Source of the DNA: Paragordius varius | Lineage: Eukaryota; Nematomorpha | NCBI GenBank assembly: GCA_964247055.1 | Contig: OZ176059.1 | Span: forward strand, 3,348,001-3,412,000 | Direction of reading: 5' to 3' | Length of the DNA stretch: 64,000 nt | Shown here: one piece after another, positions 12,011 to 22,617 of the stretch | Numbering within the stretch: the first letter of the stretch is position 1 | Layout: every line of letters starts with the position of its first letter | Notes under the pieces: generated by a model | The model's input: only the letters and a program-made list of their open reading frames with translations | Database searches by the model: none | Told to the model about the DNA's origin: nothing | Translations under genes and position numbers: made by a program

Positions 12011-12615
12011 AATGAGCTTTTTAAATAAACATATGTTTTATAATTTTAAACAAGAGCTCTGAAAATTATATTTATACATACATATTAACAATGATATGTT
12101 TTTTAACCCAAATATTATTGATTAAATGTAATATTTTTTAATTTATTTTATGATAAAATAATTTTTAATATAAAATAATATTTTAATTTATTTTAAATAT
12201 TAAATTAAATATTTCAAATATTAATTTTTATAATAATTAATTAATATAAATTTATATTATTTTATTTTTATTAATATATATATTTTTATAAATTTTTTTG
12301 TTTTTTGTTATTAATTAAATTTATATTTTTGTAATCTATAATATATTTATTATTTTAAAGGTGTAATTTATTAATTTTTTTTCAAATAAAAATATTGTTT
12401 ATTTAAAAAAATATATAATATAAATTTTAAAATTACATCATATTTTATATAATCTTTTTTATTTTATTAATTAATTATTTAATCAATTATTTATTTTTTT
12501 TATAATTTTCTAAATTTAAGTATTCAATAATTTTTATAATTTCTATTATATAATTTCACTATTTATATTTGATTTCAAACGATAAATTTTACCAAATAAA
12601 AATCAAACGATATTG
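12011..12615. other. AT-rich spacer, nothing recognised
   Basis: Nearly pure A/T without octamer motifs, open frames or splice-flanked islands. It separates two repeat arrays. Confidence 0.7.
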
Positions 12616-12618
12616 TAT

Positions 12619-15015
12619 TATTTCGGAGAAGAGCAGACGATAATTCACCCTGAGAAAAGGCAGACGATAATTCACATTGAATAAAAGGCAGACGATAATT
12701 CACACTGAGTAAAAGGCAGACGATTAGTAAGTTTGGAATTATATGATAATGTTTAAGAGCAGATGATAACTTATACTAAATTAAAATAATCAGACGATTT
12801 ATATAAAACTATAGCAGACGATCTTTTTATACTAAATATCATAAATCAGACGATTTTAAATAAAACTGAAGTTATCCCATTTTTCGTGTTTAAGACCAAA
12901 CGATAATTTATACTCTAAATCTTAATAAGCAGACGATTTTAAATAGAAATGAAGTTATACTTTTTTTCGTGTTTAGAGCAGAAGATAATTTATACTCTAA
13001 ATCTTAATATTCAGACGATTTTAAATAGATCTGAAGTTATAGCATTTTTTGTGTTTAAGAGCAGAAGATAACTTATACTAAATTAAAATAATCAGACGAT
13101 TTTTAATAGAACTAAAGCAGACGATTATATATAAGCAGACGATCTTTTATTACTAAATAATAATAATCAGACGATGTATAAATAAAATTGAAGTTATCCT
13201 ATTTTTTGTGTTTAAAAGCAGATGATAACTTATACTAAATATTAATAAGCAGACGATTTTAAATAGAACTAAAGCAGACGATCTTTTCATACTAAATATT
13301 AATAATGAGACGATTATATATACATATAATTAAAGCAGACGATTTTATTATTTTTTGTGTTAAAGAGCAGACGATATTTTATACTAAATATTAATAATCA
13401 GACGATGCATAAATAGAACTGAAGTTATACTATTTTCGTGTAAGAGCAGATGATAATTTATATTAAATTAAAATAATCAGACGATTTTGCAGAAGATAAT
13501 TTATACTAAATATTAATAATCAGACGATTATATAGAACTAAAGTAGACGATCTTTTCATACTAAATATTAATAATCAGACGATGCATAAATAGAACTGAA
13601 GTTATACTATTTTTCGTGTTTAAGAGCAGATGATAATTTATATTAAATTAAAATAATCAGACGATTTTGCAGAAGATAATTTATACTAAATATTAATAAT
13701 CAGACGATTATATAGAACTAAAGCAGACTATCTTTTCATACTAAATATTAATAATCAGACGATTTTAAATAGAACTGAAGTTATACTATTTTTCGTGTTT
13801 AAGAGCAGAAGATTATTTATACTCTAAATATAAATAATCAGACGATTAATATAGAACTAAAGCAGACAATCTTTTTATGCTAAATAATAATCAGACCATT
13901 TTTAATAGAACTAAATCAGACGATTTAATTATATTTTTGGATTTTAAGAGCAGAAAATAATTTATACTCTAAATACTGATAATCAGACGATTATATATAT
14001 ACATATAATTTAAGCAGTCGATATTTTTAATTTTTAGGTGTTAAAGAGCAGACGATAAGTTAATATACTATCAAACAATTATAAATATCAAGCAGACGAT
14101 TTATATAGAACTAAAGCAGACGATTTTATTATATTTTTGGATTTTAAGACCAAACGATAATATATACTTTAAATATTGATAATCAGACGATTTTAAATAG
14201 AACTGAACTTATATTTTTCATGTATAAGAAAAGAAGATTATTTATACTAAATTAAAATAATCAGACGATTTTTAATAGAACTAAAGCAGACGATTTAATT
14301 ATATTTTTGGATTTTAAGAGCAGAAAATAATTCATTCTAAATATTAATAATCAGACGATTTTTATACAACTAAATCAGACGATTTTATTTAATTTTGGTG
14401 TTAATGAGCAGACGATAATTTTTATTAAATATTAATAATCAGACGATTTTTAAAAGATCTAAAGCAGACGATTATTTAGACGCTCTCTCTTTCGACGATT
14501 TATACTAAATAATAATAATTAGACGATTTTTTATAGAACTAAAGCAGACGATCTTTTTATATTTTTGGATTTTAAGAGCAGACGACAATTTAATATACAA
14601 TCAAACGGTTATAAAGCTCAAGTAGACGATTTTATTTTATTTGTGGGTTCAAGAGCAGACGATATTTTACTAAATAAAGATCAAACAATTAATATTTGAA
14701 ATTTATGCATACGATATTTTTTAATTTTGTGTTTCTAGAGCAGACCGTATTTAATTTAAAGTAAAAGTCAGACGATTGATTATAAATAAAAGTCAATCAG
14801 ACGATTTTAAATATTAATATTAATGTGAAGCAGACGATAATATAAACTAAATTATAATCAGACGATAATATTTAGAAGCAGACAATAATATAAACTAAAT
14901 TATGATCAGTCGATAATATTTGGAATTAAAGCAGACGATATTATTTAGTTTATATGTTACGATACGTACTATAAATATCAGACGATTATAAATAGGATGA
15001 AGCAGACGATTATAA
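12619..15015 (+). repeat. GCAGACGAT motif array, opposite orientation to the array at 1068-2760
   Basis: By eye roughly 75 copies of GCAGACGAT or TCAGACGAT with variants (CAGATGAT, CAGAAGAT), spaced about 20-35 nt. Spacers here are partly conserved (ACTAAATATTAATAA, TAGAACTAAA, TTTTCGTGTTTAAGA), and a unit of about 180 nt is duplicated at 13380-13560 and 13560-13740. It is the reverse complement of the motif in the ERp44 intron array. No coding capacity. Confidence 0.92.
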
Positions 15016-15039
15016 TTAATTAAAAAAAAATAATTGTTT

Positions 15040-15530
15040 AAAAGAAACATAAACTAATCTTTTTTTTTGCTTTTTCTTAAGAAAAAAGAAAAGAAACAAA
15101 AAAAAGTGTTTAGAAAACAACATTGTTGCATTGTTTCAATCAAACGAAACATTTTTTCAAAAATAAAAAAAACATTTTTTTTTAATTTTTAAAGCTAAAA
15201 AAAATATAAAAAAACATAAACTAATCTTTTTTTTTGCTTTTTTCTTAAGAAAAAAAAGAAACAAAAAAAAAGTGTTTAGAAACAACATTGTTTCAAACAG
15301 CTGATATTTGAAGAATAAATTAAATTATTTATTTTAAATAATTAATTAATTCTATAATACTTTTGAAGTGAAATATTATTATAAAATATTTTTTATTTTT
15401 GAAAAATAAAAAAAAAGACAAATAATTGTTAAAAAAACATAAACTAATCTTTTTTACTTTTTTAAAACAAAAATAATATAAAGACAAAAATGTATATAAA
15501 ACATTGTTTCAATCAGCTGATATTTGAAGA
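15040..15530 (+). repeat. Three copies of an 80-110 nt unit with a CTTAAGAAAAAAGAAA core
   Basis: The block AAACATAAACTAATCTTTTT, then CTTTTTCTTAAGAAAAAAG, then AACAACATTGTT, occurs near 15046, 15203 and, shortened, 15436. The central CTTAAG with T/A-rich arms can fold as a hairpin. It is followed by CAATCAGCTGATATTTGAAG in the later copies. Nature unknown. Confidence 0.75.
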
Positions 15531-17045
15531 ATAAATTAAATTATTTCAAATCAAATTAATTAATTCTATAATAATAATACAGTATAAATAAAGTAATATT
15601 AATTATTAAAAATAAATATAAATGAATAATAATCAGCTGATATGATATTATTTAAAGAATAAAATAAATAATAATTATTTATTTCAATTAATTAATCAAT
15701 TTTATAATAATAATATATTATAAATAAAATAAATGATTGAAATTTTACTAAAAATATAAAGACAAATATTTTTATAAAACCTCAAAACAGCTGATATAAC
15801 TTCAAAAAATATATAAATAATTAGAAATATTAATTTATATAGATCAGCTGATATAAATTAAATTACTTTTATATATTTTTGGATATTAAATAAATAATAC
15901 AATAAAAAAAATTCGAAAAAAATTTGAAAAAAATATAACTCTCAGCTGTTTTTAAAAAATAATTTTTTTCAACTGAATCAGCTGATTAAATATTTAAAAC
16001 ATATAAAATTTAGTTACAACAATGTAATACAAAGTTATTTGAATATAAACCTCTTTAACCTAAAATTAGCTTATATAACTTCTATATCAAAATATTTTAA
16101 AAATATAAATTAATTTATATAGATCAGCTGATACAAATTATTAAAAAAATTATTTATTTTATATTTTTTAGATTGTAAAAATTTTATAATAATAAAATTC
16201 CAAAAAATATTATTCTCAGATGTTTTTAAAAATTATTTTTAAATTTAAATCAGCTGTTTAAATATTTGAAATAAAAAAACTTAAGACTACAATGTAATAC
16301 AAAATTTAATCTAAAACTCTAAATCAACTGATATAACTTTAAAAAATAAAAAATAAAATTTAGAAACCAAAATAAATTTAATCAGTTGATAAAAATATAA
16401 AATATAAAAAATTTTAAAAAATAAAAAATGATTTAGAAATTATAATTAATTTTTATAAATCAGCTGATAAAAATTGTTTTAAAAAAATATTTATATTATA
16501 TCTTTAAGAAATAAAATATACATTTTATAAAAAAAAAATTCGAAGAAATATCATATAATTTTTATAAAGAAAAATAAATAAAATTTGATAAAAAATTCTT
16601 TTTAGCTGATTAATATATTTTAAAATTAAAATAATTTGATATTAGATAATGGAAAATAAACAAAATTTAAAATTTAAAATTAATAAAAACTGAAGTTCAA
16701 AAATACGATATATTTTTAAAAATACTTTTTAAAAAAATAAAAAATTAAATATATTATTTAAAATTAATTTATATTGATCAGCTGAAAAAAATATTTTTAA
16801 TTATTTTATATAATATCAACACATTATAAATTTATTATTATAAATTGCAACAATGTTATAATACAATGTATGTACAAGGCAGGTAAATATATCCAAATCA
16901 GCTGTTTTTTTCAAAAAATATATATTTTTTTTAATTTTCAATTATAAAAAATTTGAATTTTATATTTTATATTTTTTTTATAAACAGCAAATTTTAAAAT
17001 TTCAAAAATTTATTTTTTTATTATTAATAAACAGCTGATAAAAAT
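15296..17045. repeat. Dispersed CAGCTGAT copies in A-rich DNA
   Basis: About 15 copies of CAGCTGAT or CAGCTGTT at irregular 60-200 nt spacing. Short flanking phrases recur (TTATATAGATCAGCTGATA; TACAATGTAATACAA near 16018 and 16290). No gene seen. The stretch 17046-17479 is A/T sequence with no feature recognised. Confidence 0.75.
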
Positions 17046-17479
17046 TTGAATATTTAATAAATGTTTTAATTTGTGAGTTCATTTTAAAATTGTTTTAAAT
17101 TTATTATTAATTTCATTTTTTCCAAAATTTATTTAAGTAATTTAATAAATTTATAAAAAAAAATTATTTTAATATTATTTTTAATTATAAAAATTTATTT
17201 TTTTATGTTAAACTTTACCAATTTTAATTTTAATTTTTTAAACAATTTATTAATTTATCTTTTATTAAATTTTTGAAAATTATTGATTTTAAAAATTTTA
17301 TAATATATTTTAAGAAATTATTGATATAAAAAATTTTATTTTACTTTTTATAAGAATGTTTAAAAATATTTTTTAAATAATTTTTTATTAAAATTATTAA
17401 TATAAAAAATATTCATTTTAATTTTTATCAAAATAATTAAAAAATTTTAATAAAAATATTTTTTTTTAAAAAATTAGTT

Positions 17480-17598
17480 TCAAAACAATGTTGCAACAAT
17501 GAGTAAAAGTAATGCAGAATCCAATAAAATTGTCGTCAGGTGATTGCGTGAATGAATGAATGAACCAGATGATTTCTTGGTTCCACCCCCGTGAACAG
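17480..17598 (-). CDS. Small secreted protein exon 4: hydrophobic C-terminus
   Basis: Acceptor TTATCAG, which is part of a CAGCTGTT octamer, in phase 1. 38 codons follow to TGA at 17480. A KKSSGS spacer offers small residues suited to a GPI omega site, followed by HLTTILLDSALLLLIVATLF. Read on the + strand, this exon contains CAGGTGATTGCGTGAATGAA, resembling the echo unit of the ERp44 exon at 8135 in inverted orientation. Confidence 0.66.
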
Positions 17599-19466
17599 CT
17601 GATAAAAAAAATTAAATAAATAAGTAAAAATTATTTATACAAATAATTTTATAATTTAATGATTATATGTATATATTATATATATATATATATAATATAT
17701 AAATATTCAAATTATAAAATTATAATAATTATTTAGAAATTCATTATAAAATAAAATATTTTAATTATAAATAAAATATTTTAACACTTAAAATTAATAA
17801 ATGTAAAAATAGAAATATATTTATAATTTTAAATATAAAGTAAAAAAAAATATATAGAAATATAAATTTTAAATATAAATAAAAAAATATTTAAATACAA
17901 TATAAAAAAATATTTAAAAGAAAAACAAAAATAATTTAATATAAATATAATAAAAATATTCAAATTAAATAAACTAAAAAAATAAATATATTTTTAATTA
18001 AAATAAAAAATTATTTAAAATAAAAAAATTTAGATTAAGATAAAAATCAATTATATAAAATAAAAAAAAATAAAAAAATAAAAATAAATAATAAATTAAA
18101 ATAAAAAATCTTTTAAAATAAAAAATCTTTTAAAATAAAAAATCTTTTAAGATAAGAAATTTAGATTAAAAAATAAAAAAAATTATTTAAAAAAGCTCAA
18201 ATTAAAAAAAAATATTTTACTTATAAAATTTTTCAAATTAAATTAATAAAAAATAATTATTTTAAATAAAAAATTATTTTAAATATATTATAAAAAAAAT
18301 AAAAAAAGAAAAAAAGAAAAAAAACTTGGAGGCACACTGGGTGGACCAGTGGGTGATGGCGGAAGCGGGCTCGCCCCATCAGCTGGTGCAGCGGGGGGCG
18401 CTGCCATTGGGGTTGTGGGAACCGGTTCCTAAAAAATTATTAAATTTTTTAAAAAATTAATTTTTAAAATATTTTTAAATTAATTTAATTTTTCAATTTT
18501 TAATTAATTTAATTGAAAATATATTATTTAAATTAATTTAAAAAAAAATATTAATTTTTCTTATAAAAAAATTTAATTTATAAATATTTTAATTAAATAT
18601 TATTATATTAATTTGGAATTAAAAAAATTAATAAAATATTTTGATTTTATTCTAAATTAATTTAAAATTAATTAGATTTGAAAAATTTGAAAAATTATAT
18701 ACTTTTAATTATTTAGTTAAAATTAAATATAAATAAAATGTTTAAATTTTAATAATTTTTTATTGATAATTTACAATTAGTTGGGTCAAAAAAAAATTAA
18801 TAAAATTAAAAATTTTTAAATTTTTTAAAAAAAAAATAAAAAATAAATTTAAAATTTCAAAATAAAATTAAAAAAAATAAAAATAGTAAAATAAACTTCT
18901 CTTTTCACAATTTTTGCCAAAATCTGTTTTTTGACATTCGAAGCCTAAAAAAATAATTTTTATAAAATATAAATATTTTATATTAATATTTAATTAAATA
19001 AAAAATATAAAAAAAATTAATTTATTAAAATTTTAATTAATTTAATAATAAAAGTGAATAATTATAATATATAAACTTAAATTATTCACAAATTTATAAA
19101 TTCAAATAAATAGTTTTATAGTATCATTTATTTTAATATATTTAAAAAAAATCAAATTAAAATAATAAAATAAATGTTATTGTTTTTTATTAATTTATTA
19201 AATTAAATAAATTCATTAAAATAAACATAAAATCAAAATAAAATATATAAAAAGAAAACATAATTTTAAAATAAAAAAATATTTAAAAGTAATTTTGAAT
19301 AATTTAATAAATTTAAAATAAATAAATATAAAAAATCATTTATTTAATTTAAAAATTATAAATAAAAAATATTAAATTTAAAAAATTAAAAAAAATAATT
19401 TACATCAGCTGATATTTGGAATACAATGGAAAATACCACAAGGAATATCGGAATTAATTTATTCAT
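17480..19466 (-). CDS. Small secreted, probably GPI-anchored Pro/Ala-rich protein (four exons)
   Basis: Spliced minus-strand model: 19466-19404, 18944-18897, 18428-18326 and 17598-17480. Phases are 0, 0 and 1, and the exons total 333 nt (110 residues plus TGA). The product has an N-terminal signal peptide (KLIPIFLVVFSIVFQISA), a short charged segment ending in KRE, a Pro/Ala/Ser-rich stretch of about 35 residues (PMAAPPAAPADGASPLPP), a Gly/Ser spacer, and a hydrophobic C-terminus (ILLDSALLLLIVATLF) with no cytoplasmic tail. That layout is typical of GPI-anchored surface proteins or short arabinogalactan- or mucin-like peptides; a single-pass membrane protein is an alternative. It converges with ERp44. 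I do not recognise a family. Donors GTAAAT, GTTTAT and GTTTTT are weak but match those of the + strand genes. Confidence 0.68.
17599..18325 (-). other. Intron of small secreted protein gene
   Basis: A-rich on the given strand, hence T-rich on the transcript strand. It includes a short AT run near 17675-17700 and a threefold repeat of TAAAATAAAAAATCTTT near 18110. No coding island seen. Confidence 0.55.
18326..18428 (-). CDS. Small secreted protein exon 3: Pro/Ala-rich
   Basis: Acceptor AATTTTTTAG, 103 nt, phase 0 to 1. This is the most GC-rich stretch of the window outside ERp44. The phase-0 frame reads EPVPTTPMAAPPAAPADG, then SPLPPSPTGPPSVPP, with no stop. The donor is CCAA|GTTTTT; an alternative is CCCA|GTGTGC 14 nt earlier. 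The + strand reading is a Gly-rich frame with a stop and no good acceptor. Confidence 0.68.
18897..18944 (-). CDS. Small secreted protein exon 2
   Basis: Acceptor TTTTTTTAG, 48 nt, donor GAGAA|GTTTAT in phase 0. It encodes ASNVKKQILAKIVKRE, a basic amphipathic segment ending in a dibasic site. Another frame would read like an EGF fragment, but exon 1 dictates phase 0. Confidence 0.62.
19404..19466 (-). CDS. Small secreted protein exon 1: start codon and signal peptide
   Basis: ATG at 19466-19464 begins 21 codons, MNKLIPIF followed by a long hydrophobic core ending QISAD. The donor is GCTGAT|GTAAAT in phase 0. The end of the exon is a CAGCTGAT octamer directly followed by the donor GT. It is a mixed-composition island in A/T sequence. 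Confidence 0.72.
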
Positions 19467-20770
19467 AAATTAATTTTTTTAAATTAATTTTTAATTTAAA
19501 TTAATTTTTTTATATTTTTAATTTATTTTATTTAATTTTAAAATATTAATTATATGCGTATTTTAAAAATATTAGAATGTTCTAAAATATATTTATTTAT
19601 TTATTTTTGTTTATTTTATTTATAAATATTCTAAAAAATATTTAAGTAATTAAAAAAAATATAATATAAAAAATACTTTAATATAATAATGAATAAAATA
19701 AAAAATATCAATATAAAAATTAAAAATTAAAATAAAATATATTGAATTAAAATTAAAAAATAAAAATATAAAATAAAAAAATAAAATAAAAATGATAAAT
19801 TATAAATTTGAAATATTTTATTATTTTTAAAATTCCCATTTTTCTTTAATTTTTTTTGAAAATATCAGCTGTTTTATTTAAGATTTTTTATTTTTTAATT
19901 TTTTTAATAATTTAAAATTTGATTTTTAATATATTTTTATATTTAATATTAAATTTTAATTTATTTTAAATAAATTAATTTTCAAATATTTTTTTAACTT
20001 TATTTTAAAATATTAAAAATTTAAAATATTTTTTATTATAAAAATTTAAATTGATATCAAATATTTTATTAATTTAATTTAAAATTTTGAAAATTTCAAA
20101 TATTTTAATTTTAAATATTTTTTAAATAAATAATAAAAATTAACTAATAGTTTTATTATTTTTAAATTATATTTTAGTTAGTTTATTAATAAAAATTTTT
20201 ATTAATATTTTTCATATTTAATATTTATATTTAAATTAAGAAAAAAACTTTTTAAAAAAATTAATCATAATATAAAAATAAAAAAATTTTTAATTATTTA
20301 TTATATAAGATTATTTTTAAATTATAAGAAAATAAAAAAATAAATTAAATAATTTATATTTTTAATAAATTTTTAAATAATTTTTTAATTATATTTTTTA
20401 ATAAATATAATATATTTAAAAATCAATATTATATAAATATTATCAATAATTATTTTAATTATTAAAATATTAAAACTTAAAAAAATTATTTAAAAAAACT
20501 ATTTTATAAAATTTATATTATTAATATATTTAATGAATTATTTCAAATAATTTTTAATATTTTCCTTTAATATAAAAAATAAAATAAATTATAATTTTTA
20601 ACCAAAAAAATATTAACTAAAAACAGGATCTAAAAATAAATTATATTTTTATTTTATAAAAAAATAAAAAAATGTAAAAAAATGTAATACATTGTTGCTA
20701 AAACAATGTTTATAATTATATTTTTTTATATTTTTCTTTAGGCGAATTTCTTATTTTTTTATTTTTTAAC

Positions 20771-20807
<37 letters not shown>

Positions 20808-22245
20808 AATATATAAAAATATATAAAAATATTTATTTTTATTATTTTTTTATAAATATCTTGAATAAATTGTTTTTTTTTGAAAAAAAAATTATTTTTA
20901 AAAATTATTTGGGATATTCCGCAAAAAAAGTTAATATTTTTATTTATAAATTAATTTAATTGATTTTACAAATATATATATTTTTTAATTAATAATTTAT
21001 TATTAATTTTAATTTTATATTTAAAGGTTTTTATGTTTTAGTTTTATAATTTTTTTTGTTATATTTTAATATTTATATTTAAATATAGTTTTATTATAAT
21101 TTTATGCTTTTCTTTTAATTTAAAATATTATTGTTTTTATTAAATTTGATAAAATTTTTTTAAGTTGAATTAAATTAATTATTATTTTTTAATTTATTTA
21201 AATATTTATAAATTTTACAAAAGTTTATATTTAATTTTAAAATTTATATTATTTTATTTAAATATATTAAAATATAAATATTAATGAATTGTTTTTATTT
21301 TATTTATGAAAGTATTTATAAAATTTATATTTTTATAATTTATAATAAAAATGGTTTTAAATTTAATTATAATATTCAAAAGATTATTAAAATACATATT
21401 ATTAGTTATTAAAAAAATTTAAATATTAAAATAGAAAATTTTTTTAAAAAATATAAATTTATTTAAATAAAATTATAATTTTAATTTGCAAAAAAATATT
21501 TAATTTTAAATAAAATTATTTTTTTCCATTTATAATTTTTAAATTTAGAAAAAAATATTAAAAATAAAAAATAGGTTACGCATTTTTAATTTTAGAATAA
21601 AAATTAATTATCTTTAAAAAAAAATTTTAAAAAAAATAATATATAATTTTATATAGTTTAATATAAAAATATATATTTAAATATTAATTTTAAATATAAA
21701 TATTAAAATTTATTTTTATATTTTAATTTTAAATAAATTTTTATAAAATTAAATGATTAATTATTTTAATTTTTAAATAAATTTTTATAAAAAAAATAAT
21801 CTTAAATCAAAAATATTATATTAAATTAAAATAAGTTTATAATTTTATTTTATTATAAATTCTAGTATATTTTAATTTTTAATTTATTTTAATTTAAGTT
21901 ATATTCATATTTTTATATATATTTTTTATTTAATACGTATAAAATAAAAAATTATTTTTTTAAATAAAATAATATTCAATAAATTTTTTATAAAATTATT
22001 TTTTAATTTTATAATTTTCATTTATGAAAATATAATTCATTTATTTAATATTTCTATAATTAGTATTTTTTACTATTTAAAAAATTTATTTATAAAAATT
22101 ATTTAAATATTAATAATTTTATTTAAATATATAATTTTAAATTTATTAGTATTATTAAATATTTTTAGACAAAAAATATATTTTTTATGTTTATTATATT
22201 TTTAAAATAATTTTTTATATATTAATAAAATAATAAATTTTATTA

Positions 22246-22280
<35 letters not shown>

Positions 22281-22350
22281 ATATTGATATTTTTTTATTT
22301 TTTAAATTATTTTAATTTTTATAATATATTTATAAATATTATATATTTTT
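19467..22350. other. AT-rich spacer between divergent genes
   Basis: Nearly pure A/T with one CAGCTGTT near 19866 and an AT run near 20780-20801. A small mixed-composition patch at 20690-20745 has ATTGTTGCTAAAACAATG and CTTTAGGCGAATTTC, without a convincing exon. The promoters of the minus-strand gene and of the chitin-binding gene should lie here, but no element can be identified at this composition. Confidence 0.6.
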
Positions 22351-22427
22351 TAGATATAATCCCATATGATTTTGTGAATATTTGAAAAATTAATTTAATA
22401 TAAAAATAATTAAAATAAAAATAAAAA
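22351..22427 (+). promoter_or_regulatory. Possible 5' UTR or spliced-leader acceptor of the chitin-binding gene
   Basis: TTTTTTAG at 22346-22353 precedes a slightly mixed segment (ATATAATCCCATATGATTTT) and then the ATG at 22428. It looks like a 3' splice site before the start codon. It could be a trans-splice site, as in nematodes, or the end of a 5' UTR intron. Confidence 0.35.
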
Positions 22428-22617
22428 ATGAATAATATAATTTTTAAAAATTTTAATAATTTATTTAATTTATTTAATTTAAATTATTTTAATAATTTAA
22501 TAATTTTTAAATTTAAAATATTTTTTATATTTTCAATATTTTTATTTTTTAATTTTAATAATATAATTTTCATTCATTCACAAAATCATCCCAATGACAA
22601 TCAGCTGTCTCAATCAG
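22428..22617 (+). CDS. CBM14 gene exon 1: start and leader
   Basis: ATG after an A-rich run. 63 codons begin MNNIIFKNFNN, with hydrophobic core KIFFIFSIFLFFNF, then NIIFIHSQNHPNDNQLSQS. The donor is TCAG|GTGATT in phase 1, inside a CAGGTGAT octamer; a second possible donor, GATTT|GTAAAT, breaks the downstream frame. The Asn/Phe-rich region before the core is unusually long for a signal peptide. Confidence 0.72.

Noticed and set aside
1068..15015. A CRISPR array, because of short motifs at regular spacing.
   Set aside because: The repeats are 8-9 nt without conserved longer repeats, spacers are A/T filler of variable length, and the locus is clearly eukaryotic.
15040..17045. tRNA or other structured RNA genes in the intergenic arrays.
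   Set aside because: No A/B-box pair or cloverleaf-like stems were seen; GC content is too low for stable RNAs.
18326..18430. A Gly-rich + strand reading (GGPVGDGGSG...) ending in a stop.
   Set aside because: The + strand lacks a fitting acceptor or upstream exon. The minus-strand reading has splice sites and phases matching three other exons.
18897..18944. An EGF-like reading (FECQKTDFGKNCEK) of small-gene exon 2.
   Set aside because: It needs a phase-1 upstream exon, whereas the signal-peptide exon ends in phase 0. The downstream phase also favours phase 0.
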